This document shows, piece by piece, positions 33,756 through 46,090 of a stretch of DNA of 64,000 nt. This DNA is from Schistosoma haematobium. Taxonomy: Eukaryota; Platyhelminthes; Trematoda; Strigeidida; Schistosomatidae. The notes under the pieces are model-generated. The model had not been told where the DNA came from. It worked only from the letters and a program-made list of their open reading frames with translations, and made no database searches. The translations under genes were made by a program, and so were the position numbers. The stretch lies in contig NC_067202.1 in NCBI RefSeq assembly GCF_000699445.3, positions 16,277,644 through 16,341,643 on the forward strand, read 5' to 3'. Position 1 is the stretch's first letter. Each line of letters opens with the position of its first letter.

Positions 33756-34869
33756 ACAAATCTGGTAATTATTGCATACATATGTAGTTCAGTGATATGT
33801 TTTAATTAATGCACAAGTTCACAACTGTTGTTGAAAGCACAATTTTATTTGAAGGACACTGGTTTGTCTGTCAGCTTTTGCTTAATATCCTAAACGGAAA
33901 TAGATGGAATCGAGTTTAAAACAATATTCTAATGATTAAAAGTACTCTTAAACACGGTCGCCGCCAGGACTTTGGTTTAAAGCTATTATTTAGTCTATTT
34001 GTCGTACTGAGTATATTAAACCACATATGACATGATAGTGTATACTTGTGGACTATCCCATGTTTTTTGTCTAGAGTACTTCCTAGAGTTCTTCAGATGA
34101 TTAAATTAACTCATTATATCATCTAATTTAAATAAAGGGAATTTGGCTTAGGTAAATGATTTTGTTGAAAAGAAAATTCTCCTGGACTTCTACTGCAAAG
34201 CCGTGACCAATGTAGTTTAACCATATTGTCTATGAAACAGTTCTTTACCTACCAACACGATTGAAGTTTGGTTGAGCTTAAACATGTAAACCTGTTAGAT
34301 GCCAACTCAGTGGTCTAAATGTTTGACAATCTCCGCAAGACCTGATAGTTGTGGACTCAATCCACAATCTTATCTTGGATGTGTACTGTTAAGGTGTCTT
34401 ATACTAATACTAACCAACTTCCCAATACTTCCTTACTAAAAACAATCCATGACGTTAAGGTATAAAATCCAATAGTCTCCTCATAAATCCGTTTAGTAAT
34501 GATATATTATTAATTTGTTTATATTGATGACGACTAATTTCGTTATTCTTACACGCTTTTTTGTTTCAGCTAATTCCTTGTGATTGAATCACATCTGCGT
34601 TTGTTCACCTCGTTCCCTATCTTGTGGTTTTCAGCGTCAGTAACAGTCTCATCTCAGTACTGTTTTCTTTTAAAAACAACATTTATTTGTTTGTTTGCTT
34701 GCTTTTTATTTCTCTTCCTTATCAAGTGGCATATGTTTGTACGTGTGTCTGTGTGTGTATGCAAGTATGCACGTGCTCATGTTTGTATCTATGCCATTTT
34801 TGGCATTGACCCTTAAGTATTCTCACATTCAGATTGGCAAGAGTATTAGCTCATTTGTACTCCGACTGC

Positions 34870-34902
<33 letters not shown>

Positions 34903-35060
34903 CGTCGTTTTATTTTTTTGTGCTGTATTACTTATTTCTGTGTTTCCAACAAAACCTCTTCACCAACTAATTTACCTAATATATTTACTTGCCTATAACA
35001 AAAAAAGGAAAGGTAGTTTGTTTGTTCGTTTGTGTGTGTGTGTGTTTGTGTTGAATACAG
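33756..35060 (+). other. Basigin-like 3' UTR and flank
   Basis: AT-rich. Contains a decayed SINE (about 34165-34400), a CTTATT-type and (ATT)n microsatellite near 34870-34900, and a (TG)n run at 35030-35050. AATAAA at 34132-34137 is a possible poly(A) signal. No other gene seen. Confidence 0.5.
34165..34400 (+). repeat. Decayed SINE
   Basis: Similar in order to 31545-31890 (AAGCCGTGACCAATG, TCAGTGGTCTAAATG, CGCAAGACCTGATAG) but heavily diverged. Confidence 0.45.
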
Positions 35061-36789
35061 ATGAACATTTGAATTCTACACCTATTCATCTTCTCTATAC
35101 TATGTAGTGTAATGAAGATATACAACTTATGTAATCATTGTTTGTTTTTTTCTTTAATTATTTAGTTATATCATTATTTTACCCTTAAATGTATAATTTT
35201 AACTTGTATCTGATTTGTTCATTATATTCATTCATTGTGACTGGGTTGTTTGTTTGTTTGTTTTTCTGTACTCCTTTAGAACAGCTTTATCTTACAATAT
35301 AAAGATAAATAAATTATATATTTAGTTACTGTTTCTTTCTCTATATTTTTTTGTTTGCATATCGTTTGTTGTTGAGTGCTTCTTTGAAATAGACATTTCT
35401 CAATATTTATTGGGTAAGATTCATGGTTCGAGGGAGAAGTTGTACTGTCAATCTTATAGGGGGGTTTCACGGTAGTACAGTGTTTCTTTGGAGACTTTAT
35501 CTTGCCATGATGGAAGGTGGAGGAGGTAGAAAAGGTCGGCTCTAAACACAGCATACTTTACTCCTCGGATTTTTATCACTGATGGTTAGATCGTGTGTAA
35601 CTAACTTCAAGCAGTTGTTGTATGGACTCTAGGGTCACACTCCCAGGCCCAAAAAGACCACTGCTAATTCAGTTTCTTTTACTATTATTATTATGGCTTT
35701 ATTCAATATTATATTTTTGGTACAGTATAGAATTCTTAGCACAAAGCATTTCAAAAAGGTTCCTTTTCTTATTTCTTGATCAATCATGACGATAAATATT
35801 GAGTGATCGCAGTTCAAGAATCGACATTTGAATAATGCTCATTTTTTTCCAATGTATATTGCCTGTCAGCCATCACGATATCTCAGATTGTACTTCTTTA
35901 TAAGTCGGATAGCGAAAGGTCGTAAACTTTTCATAAACACACCTTGATAACTTGTGCGATTAATAAACATAATGATGTGTTCAAACAAGCAAAAACCGAT
36001 AAGTTGTTGAAATATCTAGATGATAGCAACAGGTAGCCAGATATTCTAACAGGCCGCCAAAACTGGGAGATAGCCCCCCCCAAGAAGAGGTGTATTTTTA
36101 CTGTATCGGCACCAGAGGAGTGACAACTACACAAACACATCTCTCACCATTCAAAAGCACTGTGTTTATAATTGGATTCCTTCACTTTGTAATTCTCTGT
36201 TCTTACTACTAGCCATATTACTCCCAGTCAATCATAATAAACGTAGACCTTCAGGGGGACAAAATAAAATTAACACGATGATTGGAAAAGTATCGAAGTA
36301 ATATAGCGAAAAAATTAACAAGAAACGCTAAACATTAACAATATGGTTTGAGAATGAGGAAAGAAAAAAGTATGTATATATAAAGATTGGAACTTCAAAT
36401 CTAGAAGAAGATAATGAGTGAATATGTCTGCGTTATTATGAACTGTTCTAAGCCATTGTTATATACTTACTTTACAGGTTTATTATAAAAAGTTGACCGT
36501 AAATCAAGTTCTCTTGAGTATTGCTTAGTTGTGCTATATTTTGCAGTTGTATTCTTGAACACATTTTGAAACTAAAGTCAAAGTGAAGAATGAAATGACA
36601 TAAATATTCAGAGAGAATATACAGTTGTGTTTCCAATACACTATATTGATTTTTAGTCATTCATTTTAGTTGGATAGTTGACCCTTTCACATTTTAACTA
36701 CAATAATAAAAGTCTTTATATACAGGGAATAATAGTGTATAAATTTGAGAATATAATCCTCTTTGATTAGTTTTAAAATGGCTAAAAGG
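35061..36789. other. Intergenic, nothing firmly recognised
   Basis: AT-rich with a GTTTGTTTG repeat near 35250 and a C8 run at 36076. Some blocks near 35640 resemble 53380-53410 (CCACTGCTAATTCAGTTTC), hinting at another dispersed repeat. Confidence 0.35.
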
Positions 36790-37090
36790 TGAGATTATAA
36801 TATATGGACGAACTTTGAACGACGCCAGACTGTCCTTGAGAGTGTCCACCTGGAATAAATGGGGGTTATAAACCAGTGTGAGGAATTGGAAATATGGTTT
36901 ACAGTTGGTGATTAAGGTTAGAAACTAAATTTAGGGTTTTCATCACGAATTGACATCAGCTATAATGCCAAAATGCCATTTAGCCAAATGAATGAGTGAA
37001 TTTCGCGCCAAAACTCAAGACCTATTATCTTATACCTGATTGGTTCATCCATAAATTATAGTCTGGCCAATTCTCTCGTTGTGAAGTCTG
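36790..37090 (+). repeat. Dispersed repeat F
   Basis: Shares TATGGACGAACTTTGAACGA with 56420-56450. It also shares the stretch from GGTTTACAGTTGGTGATTA through TTGACATCAGCTATAATGC with 50440-50530, and GATTGGTTCATCCATAAATT with 50925 and 57690. Class unknown. Confidence 0.55.
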
Positions 37091-37482
37091 AACCCATGCC
37101 AGAATAAGAGATGAGTTGTCACCATTGAGTTACTACTCATTTGTAATTGACTTGATGTTGTTAATCAAGTTGTTTCTGTATTCATCTATCTGAATTTTTG
37201 ATATATTAATTATATTAAGTTCTTTTTTTCAATCCAATATCTCTGTTAAGTATCTCATTTTAAATGCAACAGTTTTGTGAGGTGATAAACATTAAACCAT
37301 CATAGATAAACACGTATTCATTAATATAAGTAATTTCACCAATGAAAACCTTATTAGAATTTCTAATGTTTTATACAAATAATTATCATGTATATTCTAT
37401 TTAATATTGGTTAGAATAGTACACATTAAGCTGTTTTATGCAACTAATATTAAGTCTTGAATGCTATTACTAATGTTTCCGG

Positions 37483-38055
37483 TGATACAGTGGTCTTGAG
37501 TGTTGTTAGAGGTATGAGGGTGGTTATCAATTCCCGGTCGCTCACACTGTGAAAGGGTTCTTCTGGAGGTACCTGAAAAGGAGATTGGGTTAGAGGTAGT
37601 CTTAATGACCTGAGAGTGTGACCGCAGTGCTCAAGGGATAACTGCTTGAAGTCGGTCACACACGACCTTTTTATGAGTGATTTTGTGTTAGCTCCGTACT
37701 TGTTGAGACCTTAACGCCGGAGACGGATATCCGTGGGATAAGACGAGATGTGCATTTTTAGGGTCGACCTTCTCTAACCCCACCCCTCCTTGTGGGAAGG
37801 CAGCATTGCTGTCATGCTGGTTGTCTGAAGGAAACACCTTACTGCCGTCACACCTCTGTACAGTCAGCAATACGACTTCTCTTTTGGACTTTGAGTTTCC
37901 TGCTTTTAGTCTTACCACTATTCAACTGACCTGTGTGGCATGGTTGGAACTTGAGGAACGTTTGTTCCAGCCAGTATAGCTCGATTGATTCATGACGATA
38001 GGCAATCCCGACCATCACGTCAAGGTAGCAACAACGGTTGGGGTTTTCGGGGATA
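37483..38055 (-). mobile_element. RTE-B 5'-end fragment
   Basis: Matches the 5' UTR and N-terminal coding part of RTE-B copy II (30186-30745), ending CAACAACGGTTGGGG. The rest of the element is absent. Truncation on the 3' side is unusual for a LINE. Confidence 0.75.
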
Positions 38056-38476
38056 ATTTTTGTTTGATCATTGTATTTTGGAGTTTAAGATATGTATCAT
38101 TGTTACCTTCATTTTATGTAAACAAATATTTCACGTAATTGACAGTAGATGTTAGTACGCACAGGTCATATACATTTGTTGTTTCACACGAATTAGAATA
38201 ATCAGTTCACCACTTTTATAAGCTAAATCAAAATGAATAGTAATTTGCATATATAAATGCATGATTCATAAGTTGGCATAGAAAATACTCATCTTTTTAA
38301 AGAAAGAAACAAAGAGTACTGTTAATATGTAAATTTTGTCTCTTAGTTAAAGTTTAATATGTTAACTTTGATTTAATTGATTTTTATGTTGTTCAATTTC
38401 ATATGGTGTTAGATTATCAGCTACTTATTATATTTGTATTGAGTTTTTGGTAGATGTTCATTGGTAATCTTATTAT

Positions 38477-38606
38477 TTTGATGAAGTTTTGTTCTCTGAG
38501 CTGGATGATTTGGTCGTTGAGCTTTCATCATTCTTCTGAACAACATCATCAACACAAACGTGATGCTCCACGATCAAACCATCCATCTCAGATAACAAAA
38601 TCATCT
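38477..38606. repeat. Hairpin repeat H, copy 1
   Basis: 38477-38522 and 38565-38606 are imperfect inverted repeats (GATGAAGTTTTGTTCTCTGA versus the complement of the TCTCAGATAACAAAATCATC region). The same motif recurs in both orientations at 48640-49010. Confidence 0.6.
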
Positions 38607-38642
38607 ACATTAGCTACAAATCCCCACCATCTCAAAATCTTA

Positions 38643-38706
38643 TTATTTATTTATTTACACACATAAACATTGGTACAATAAGGCACCAACTATATATATA
38701 TATATA
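38643..38706 (-). repeat. Repeat C, copy 1, 3' part
   Basis: A TTATTTATTTATTT tail followed by ACATTGGTACAATAAGGCAC, as in copies at 50976 and 62064. It is separated from its remainder (41921-42382) by the RTE-A insertion. Confidence 0.65.
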
Positions 38707-38722
38707 TTACTTACTTACTTAC

Positions 38723-39766
38723 TTACTTACGCCTGTTACTCCCAATGGAGCATAGGCCGCTGACCAACATTCTCCAACCCACTCTGTCCTGGGCCTTCTT
38801 TTCTAGTTCCATCCAATTCTTGTTCATTTTTCTCATGTCTATTTCCATTTCTCGGCGTAATGTGTTCTTTGGTCTTCCTCTTTTCCTTTGGCCTTCAGGA
38901 TTCCATGTGAGGGCTTGTCTTGTGACGCAGTTGGGTGCTTTCCTCAATGTGTGTCCTATCCACTTCCAGCGCTTCTTCCTGATTTCTTCCTCCGCTGGGA
39001 TCTGGTTTGTTCTCTCCCACAGTACGTTGTTGCTAATAGTGTCCGGGCAACGGATCCGAAGTATTTTGCGTAGACAATTGTTGATAAACACCTGTATTTT
39101 CTGGATGATGGCTTTCGTAGTTCTCCAGGTTTCTGCCCCATACAGTAGAACTGTCTTGACATTTGTATTGAAAATCCTGACCTTGGTGTTGGTTGACAGT
39201 TGCTTTGAATTCCAGATGTTCATCAGTTGTAAATATGCTGCTCTTGCTTTGCCGATCCGCGCCTTCACATCTGCATCAGATCCACCCTGTTCATCAATGA
39301 TGCTGCCCAGATATGTAAAGGTTTTTACATCTTCCAAATCTTCTCCGTCAATTGTGATTGGATTGGTGCATTCTGTGTTGTATGGGAGAATCCTGCTTTT
39401 CCCTTCGTGTATATTGAGACCTATTGCTGATGAGGCTGCTGCCGCACTGTTCGTCTTCTCCTGCATCTGTTGTTGCGTTTGGGATAGAAGAGCCAGATCA
39501 TCTGTGAAGTCTAGATCGTCCAACTGCATCTTAGATGTCCATTGTATCCCGCGCTTCCCTTCAGATGTTGACGTCTTCATGATCCAGTCGATCACCAGGA
39601 GAAAGAGAAAGGGTGAGAGTAAGCAACCTTGCCTAACACCGGTCTTCACTTTGAACGACTTTGTCAACTGTCCTCCATGCACGATTTTGCACTGTAATCC
39701 ATCATATGAGTTCTGTATGATATTGACTATCTTCTGAGGCACGCCGTAGTGTCGAAGAAGTTTCAT
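38723..39766 (-). pseudogene. RTE-A RT core and C-terminus
   Basis: [20 protein letters not shown]; a catalytic box [12 protein letters not shown], where copy 1 has FADD (an Ala-to-Thr change); [30 protein letters not shown]; and the C-terminal [15 protein letters not shown] and [17 protein letters not shown]. The frame is intact except at its junction to the upstream half. Confidence 0.87.
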
Positions 39767-39915
39767 AGTGTTGTTCTGTCCACGCTATCAAATGCCTTTT
39801 CGTAGTCAATGAAGTTGATGTAGAGTGATGAATTCCATTCAATTGATTGTTCCACAATGATCCGTAGAGTTGCGATTTGGTCTGTACACGATCTATCCTT
39901 ACGGAATCCTGCCTG

Positions 39916-41736
39916 TCAATTTCGAAGTTGGGCGTCTACGCAGTCCTTCATCCTGTTTAACAATACCCTGTTGAAGACTTTTCCCGGTATTGAGAGAAGA
40001 GTGATGCCCCTGTAGTTATCACAGTTGCTGAGATCGCTTTTCTTCGGTATTTTGATCAGAAGTCCTTTCCAGTCTTTTGGTACTTGTTCCTCATCCCAAA
40101 TCTTATTGAAGAGAATGTGGAGTATCCTTGCAGTTACCGCTACGTCTGCTTTCAGTGCCTCTGCTGGGATGTTGTCCGGTCCTGCTGCTTTTCCACTCTT
40201 GATTTGTCTGATGGCCATGCTGATTTCTTCAATTGTTGGTGGGCCAACATCGATTGGGAGGTCCGTGGGTGCTGCTTCGATGTTAGGTGGGTTCAATGGG
40301 GCCGGTCGATTCAAGAGTTCTTTGAAGTGTTCTACCCACCTGTTTTGTTGCTCTTCAATGTTGGTGATTACCTCGCCTTCCTTGCTTTTCACTGGTTGTT
40401 CTGGTTTGCGGCGATTTCCAGACAGTTTCTTTGTCGTGTCATACAGTTGTCTCATGTTTCCTTCTCTTGCAGCCTTTTCCGCCGTCATTGCTAGATCTTC
40501 CACATATTTACGTTTGTCGGTTCGGATGCTCCTCTTCACTTGTTTGTTTACTTCTGTGTATTCAGCTTGTGCCTTGGCTTTTTCTACTCTTGTTCGACTG
40601 GTATTGATTGCTGCCTTCTTGTTCCTCCTTTCTTGAATCTTATCCAGTGTATCAACAGTGATCCATTCCTTGTGATGGTGCTTGTTGTGACCCAGGACCT
40701 CATGACATGTTGAAGTGATTGCCTCTTTGATCCCCTTCCAGTTGCTCTCCACAGTGGTTCCTTCTCCATTGAGTAGATCATGAAAGGCCTGGAACTTGTT
40801 GCTGAGGTCTATCTTGAATTTGTTGAGTTTGTTAGTATCCTGAAGAAAGGCCGTATTGAACTTTTGTGATATTGTCTGCCCCATTGTCCAGTGCTTCTTG
40901 AGTTTCAATTTCATCTTGGCGACCAGTAAGTGATGATCTGATGCTATATCAGCTCCTCTCTTTGTTCTTACGTCCTCTATAGTCCTCCTGAACGTTTTGT
41001 TGATGCAAATATGGTCGATTTGGTTTTGTGTAGTATGATCCGGTGAAGTCCATGTGGTTTTGTGTATGCGTTTATATGGGAATATGGTGCCGCCTATGAC
41101 CAGTTTATTGAAGGCACATAGATTTGCAAATCTCTCACCATTTTCGTTTCTTTCTCCCAGTCCGTGTCGTCCCATAATGTCTTCATATCCAGTGTTGTCC
41201 GTTCCAACCTTGGCGTTGAAATCTCCCATCAGAATGGTCAGGTCCTTTGTTGGGCACTTCTCGATGATTGACTGCAGCCTATTGTAGAATTGATCTTTAG
41301 CGTCTTCATTGTAGTCGTTGGTAGGCGCATAGCATTGGATGATGTTCATTGAAATACCCTCTTTCTTTGTTTTGAACGAGGCTTTGATGATCCTTGGTCC
41401 ATGAGATTCCCATCCTATAAGCGCATTTTGCGCTTGTTTGGACAGCATCAATGCAACTCCTTGTGTATGTGGTGCATTTTCTTCTTCATGGCCGGAGTAT
41501 AACAGGAGCTCTCCTGTAGTTAGTCGTTGTTGTCCAACTTGTGTCCAATGTGTTTCACTGATCCCAAGTACCTCTAGGTTGTATCTTCTCATTTCTGCAG
41601 CAATTTGGAAGGCTCTCCCGGTGTCCCACATTGTACGAACATTCCATGTACCTAAATAAATGGTTGCTCTGGTTGTCAGAAGGGGCATCGGCCTCGTAAC
41701 TTCCGAAGGGATTCGGCTTTCATCATGAGGCGTCAT
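39916..41736 (-). pseudogene. RTE-A endonuclease and RT N-terminal half
   Basis: Complete apurinic-type endonuclease: LGTWNVRTMWDTGRAFQ, SETHWTQVG, GDFNAKVGTD, TQNQIDHI, ASDHHLLVAK. A linker and RT motifs (AAGPDNIPAEALK, NCDNYRGITLLS) follow. The frame closes at a TGA after VDAQLRN, where other family members would read on into QAGFRKD. Downstream, a one-base shift at about 39767 moves the frame to the 38723-39766 ORF. Confidence 0.87.
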
Positions 41737-41920
41737 AATTCTTCTAAATGAAGACCTGACTCCCAGGGCAGAGTTTAAAAGGTTTGAATAATTTTTTCTG
41801 GTTAGCGTTTTTTAGCGAGTTGGTTTTCTACGGGATGGGGACGCTAACCCCATGCCCAACCCTCCTCCTTTAACCGGGCTTGGGACCGGCAGTAGCCCTC
41901 GGAGCGACTCCAGGCGGAGT

Positions 41921-42382
41921 TATATATATATATATGCCACACTTCATCATTCCATTTGTGTGAGGTCTGGGACACTACCCAGGTTCCGAAACAGAAGCAG
42001 TTGGTTTTCGTAGGGGGTGACACCCGTAGCCTTCGACCGAAAGGTCTGATCCACAAGGAAGTGGAGCAACGTAAGGAGATGCAGTCCCATGGTAGATGGT
42101 GGCCAACAATAGGTTCATACACCAATTGTTCTTTCAGGATCCTGGAGGCCATGTGCACTATTGGTTTGAAATGAGGGTTTCCCAACTCCCCTAGGTGTAA
42201 TCTCTATATCCACCAGCCTGGTTAAAGCGCCGGATATTGGTTTTCGTCCTCTCGATTTCGTAATCACTGCGGGAAGGTAATGAGTAGGACTTGCGTGGCT
42301 GTGGTTGTATATGCGTGTCTATGTGGGAGAGCTAACTATCATCACCGTCAGCCGTAACAAGGCATTAGGGGGCAATTAGTAA
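41921..42382 (-). repeat. Repeat C, copy 1, main part
   Basis: Continues the repeat interrupted at 38706. Shared blocks include GTGTGAGGTCTGGGACACTA, GGAGATGCAGTCCCATGG, CACTATTGGTTTGAAATGAG and GCATTAGGGGGCAA. A minus-strand frame of about 85 codons is open in three of the four copies. Confidence 0.7.
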
Positions 42383-42689
42383 TCATTCTGTTTGTGTTTT
42401 TTACATCCCTAGGAAATATCTATACTAGGTAATTAATCTCTTTGTTATTGTTGTAAAATGTTACTATTCACTTTGAATGTGGATTTTATTCCCATTAATT
42501 ACATTGTTTCCCACTTGTTTCTGTTTTGATAAGAAGAATATATTTCTAAACTTACATTTTTCAGCATACTTTCTACCTTTAATTTGTCGCTGAATTAGGT
42601 AGTGTTATCAATGAACTCACCAGATAAGGATTATTGTATTCAGCTTCAAGTCACATTAAATGTAAGCGTTAGTTGTGCTACTCGGTTGT
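42383..42689. other. Intergenic, nothing recognised
   Basis: AT-rich, no ORF of note. Confidence 0.4.
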
Positions 42690-42790
42690 CTAAACGTAAT
42701 TAGATGAAACAGAGTTTGAGCCTGGGACTTAGTGTTTAGGTGAACGCCTAAACCACTGAACCACCACCCCATTACATTGGTTGAATTCTG
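42690..42790 (-). repeat. tRNA-like SINE head
   Basis: On the minus strand: GTGGTTCAGTGGTTTAGGCG (A-box-like), then CCCAGGCTCAAACTC (B-box-like). It lacks a proper acceptor stem, so it is a SINE, not a tRNA gene. Confidence 0.55.
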
Positions 42791-42898
42791 ATTATATCTG
42801 GAATTGGAACTGTACTCAAATCGCTTGATTGCTTTCAATGTTCTATAGTATTAATCTCTAACTCCTTGTATTCTTAGGAAATATGTAGTTACAAATTC

Positions 42899-44330
42899 CC
42901 ACTACCGGAGACGATGTTGTGTGTGATGTAAGGTGCATTCTTTTTGGTAATCCACTTGTGTGATGCATTCATATTTCGACAAGATATCAGTGAAAAGTTT
43001 GCTCAGAAGTTTGATTACTCGTACACCATGGATTCCATAGTTAGTAGTGGTTATGCCGTTCATATGTAAACGTGTGTTGTTGTCGACTAGTTGTTTTCTA
43101 TGCATGTCTACTAACAGATTGTACGCGCTGAGGAAATCTGCACCGAGAATCGGCTGTTTGACTTGCACTACAATTAAGATCCACGTGAAGTGCCTTCTAA
43201 GTCCGAGGTCTAAGATTAGAGACTGCTCTCCGAAAGTTTTGGTAATTTTTTCGTTGGCCGCTTGCAGTGAAACCTTGCTATATGTGGTGTGTCGCCGTCG
43301 TGAGAGCTCTAATTGGATGATGATAATTTCAGCTCCTGTATCGACTAAGAAGTCGGATCCTAAAATATGACCCCTGATATGAAAAAGACGGCTTGCCGAG
43401 TGGCCAGCAACAGTCGCCGCCATTACTGTCTGGCCGGCCCGTTTCCCTGAGTCTCTTGCTTGTTTGTTGGGAAGGTGCACGGTTGTGTGCAGCGCCGTGC
43501 TTTCTCACCATATTTCTGATGATATCAACAAATTCCGGTTGTCCGCTTAGGTGGCCTAGGGAAATGTCTGGAAAATGATCTTTTAGGCGAGGATCTAGTT
43601 GGTCTGAAATGGATCGTTGCAATGGTGGCCTGCAATGTTACCAACTGCCTTGTCAGCTGTGTTAACTGTTGTCGGAAGCTGAATGTGTTACACGTATCTT
43701 ATTTACTGGCAGTTTGTACCGAGTTAACACCGTGAGTATCTGGGTAGATTTCCATAATCTTGTCCGCCATATCTACTAAATCTTCTAGATTGACGGAGTT
43801 CCCAGACACTGTGAATTTGCCTCACGTTATGTAGTAGGCGTTGAAACCACATTTATTTAAGCAGGGTTTCGTCTAGTTTATATGGACCTGCTAGTTGCTT
43901 CATATGCCGTAACGACTGCCATAGTCTTTTGTCTCCTAATTCGCATGATGTTAACAATTGCTGTAAACGTTTTTCGTCGGAGACTCATGTGCGTTGTATT
44001 ACCGCGGTTTTAATTTTGTCATAAGGTTCGCTCTCTGGCACTTGGTCGATTAAATCCCCGACTTCGGCGGCGATTTCAATAGGGAGTGCACCAACTACGT
44101 AAACATACTTCGTTGCCTGAGAGCGTATACCTCTAGCTATGAATCAAGCCTCTATTTGTGCAAACCAGATCCTCGGGTTATTAGCTCCATATGCTGGGAG
44201 TCTGAATTCAGAAAGAGCGTTAACTGAACTTAAAATATTGTCGTCAGAATGTGATAGTGAGTTAAGGGCATTTACTGGAGGAGAGTCCATGTCAATAAGT
44301 TTGTTTGGAGAATACATTATTTGAAAAATA
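42899..44330 (-). pseudogene. Gypsy-type gag-protease remnant
   Basis: On the minus strand gag begins near 44314 (MYSPNKLIDMDSPP, then FRLPAYGANNPRIWFAQIEA). It continues through a stop-interrupted gag (AAEVGDLIDQVPESEPYDK, RLQQLLTSCELGDKR). The aspartic protease at 42902-43480 shows FLVDTGAEIIIIQ and ILGADFLSAYNLLVD. It is cut off at about 42899, before RT. Several stops and shifts make it non-functional. It belongs to a different gypsy lineage from the 3447 element (DTG present, different gag). Confidence 0.78.
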
Positions 44331-44984
44331 AACCAATGTGTCAAGTAAAAAGAAAAGCAATATGACAATTACAATAAACTCGAGGCTTACCAGATAATTA
44401 TGGTGGACCAAACAATATATGAACTCAAAAATAGCAATAAAGTTACTGCGTACAAGCAGTAATGTTATAATATATTAGTTATAAACACAAGAAAAATTAG
44501 GGACGTTACTTAATTCAGCTTGTAGGACAGATATTTACAACTGATTGATCACAGTGCAGTGATGATTGTCACACTGCATATTCGTAGACATAATACGATC
44601 AACTGTAAAGGTTTAGACAAATATGATATTGAACACCACTCAGTAACTAGCCAATTATATTTAATAATGGTGTTGGCATTGACAATTATTTATACGCACA
44701 TATAGCAAAGAAGGTAGACTTAGTTCACAGATGTATCCTCTAAATTTTAGTCCCTTTAATATTCAATTCAACGGATACAACTTACAATACAACTGTATGT
44801 ATAAAATGACCACATCTCTGCTTATTCTGTCCAGCTTGACGAAAATCACGACAGCATCAAGAATGTTTTAGGTTGACTTAATTAACTTTAACTCTAATTA
44901 TACGTGGTTTGATATGTAGCTCGGTATGATACCATTGTTACACATACAGATACCCAAAGTCTTTAACTTTTTGACTGGGAATGC
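44331..44984 (-). other. Region upstream of gag remnant; possible LTR
   Basis: On the minus strand TGGTCCACCATAATTATC (about 44399-44382) could be a primer-binding site, in which case the sequence to its right would be a 5' LTR. No matching 3' LTR is present, so this is unproven. Confidence 0.3.
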
Positions 44985-45485
44985 TGTTATAACTTGTGGC
45001 CTGAGTGCCCTGTTAATGTATAACGTAACGATCCCACCAATTAAGAAGCAGTGAATTATCGATCGGATCAGTGACGCGTAAAACCCGTATGAGCAGTCTA
45101 GAGTGCTTATCGGTTCTAATTTCTGCCTAATACAGTCAGTTAAGTCCAGAACACCAATCAGAGCCTGTGCGATATGAATCATGTATTTCAAACATACTCG
45201 GTTTATATAAAAAACAAGCAAACCACATTGTACCAATAAAGTATGAAACAACATTTGTACAAGAATTAGCCAGATGTGGCTGTGAATGAGGGAGGTAGTA
45301 ATTAATATACTCAAGAATTGTAAAACGTATAATAATAGTTTATGGGTCAAAATAAAGCTTATAATAAGATGAATATGAATATGCATAGTTTAGTTACTTA
45401 ATAATTATACAATAGAAATATACGTTTAGTATTGGTCCATAAATGGATCCATAAAGTTACTATTCATTATTCTTGTCGGGACATA
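44985..45485 (-). repeat. 500-bp repeat D, copy 1 (probable solo LTR)
   Basis: On the minus strand it starts TGTCCCGACAAGAATAATG and ends CACAAGTTATAACA. It has TTATTATAAGCTTTATTTTG as a possible TATA region. Same length as 58474-58977. No flanking 5-bp duplication is visible. A 162-codon frame inside has no protein likeness. Confidence 0.5.
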
Positions 45486-45564
45486 CCAAATGTACAAATA
45501 ATTTCGTTCTTTTTGGACAAAATCTTCTGATTCACTTGGACAGCAATTAAAATACTTTTTGTGA

Positions 45565-45680
45565 TGCGGTTCTCTACTCCACCTACGGTCCCGCGCTCAG
45601 GAATCGAACTCAGAACCTTTGTTTTTACGCGAACGCTTAACCAGTAGATCACTATTCCGGTATCCAACGTTGTTAACGGC
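45565..45680 (-). repeat. tRNA-like SINE head
   Basis: On the minus strand: ATAGTGATCTACTGGTTAAG (A-box-like), then CTGAGTTCGATTCCTGAG, a good B box. Cloverleaf ends are absent. Confidence 0.6.
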
Positions 45681-45772
45681 TGATGTCAACTTATTCACTA
45701 TGTTCATGATTTAAATGAAATCTAACAATATCCACAACCGGAAACAGAAAATTATCATGTGTTTATTAGTGA

Positions 45773-46090
45773 ATAGCTTCGAGAGGTCATTCTTGGAGTT
45801 CTAATGAGAGTGGAGTTCAACCGTGTCGGGTGTGAAGCAGTTATTCACCGAAGACAATGGGAGATGATCGCGCGACACCGTGGATTGGTTGAAGTTAGAC
45901 ATTAATCATTGGATAGTGGTTCATTGATCTAGAGTTTGAGCGCTCACGCAAGACCGAATGTCGTGGTTTGGATTGACACGTGTAAGATGGTGGATGCGTG
46001 TCGTTGAGTGGTTTGATATTCTGACAAAACGGTCGTCTAGTGCGTTCAGGTTTTCAATGTTGGTTTAACATGGGTCGTTTCACGATTTCA
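45773..46090 (+). repeat. tRNA-headed SINE, diverged subfamily
   Basis: Close copy of 31545-31890 with a tRNA-like GTGGTTCATTGATCTAGAG segment and the end CGTTTCACGATTTCA. The hammerhead core is lost. Confidence 0.65.

Larger units (their letters stand above)
38707..41920 (-). mobile_element. RTE-type LINE, family A, copy 2 (nearly full length)
   Basis: The tail (TTAC)n is at 38707-38730 and the 5' end, read on the minus strand, starts AACTCCGCCTGGAGTCGCTC. It lies in a (TA)n stretch inside repeat C copy 1, so the target duplication is TATATA-like and cannot be measured exactly. It carries a 5' UTR, a 606-codon frame and a 347-codon frame. Confidence 0.87.

Noticed and set aside
38745..40636. 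Long plus-strand ORFs (up to 330 codons) across RTE-A copy 2
   Set aside because: Antisense shadows of the RT and endonuclease frames. The same shadows recur at 4219 and 5079 because the element is repeated.
44139..44324. Plus-strand ORF at the gag remnant
   Set aside because: Antisense shadow of gag.
44898..45386. 162-codon hydrophobic ORF
   Set aside because: It lies within repeat D, and the matching copy at 58474 breaks the frame.
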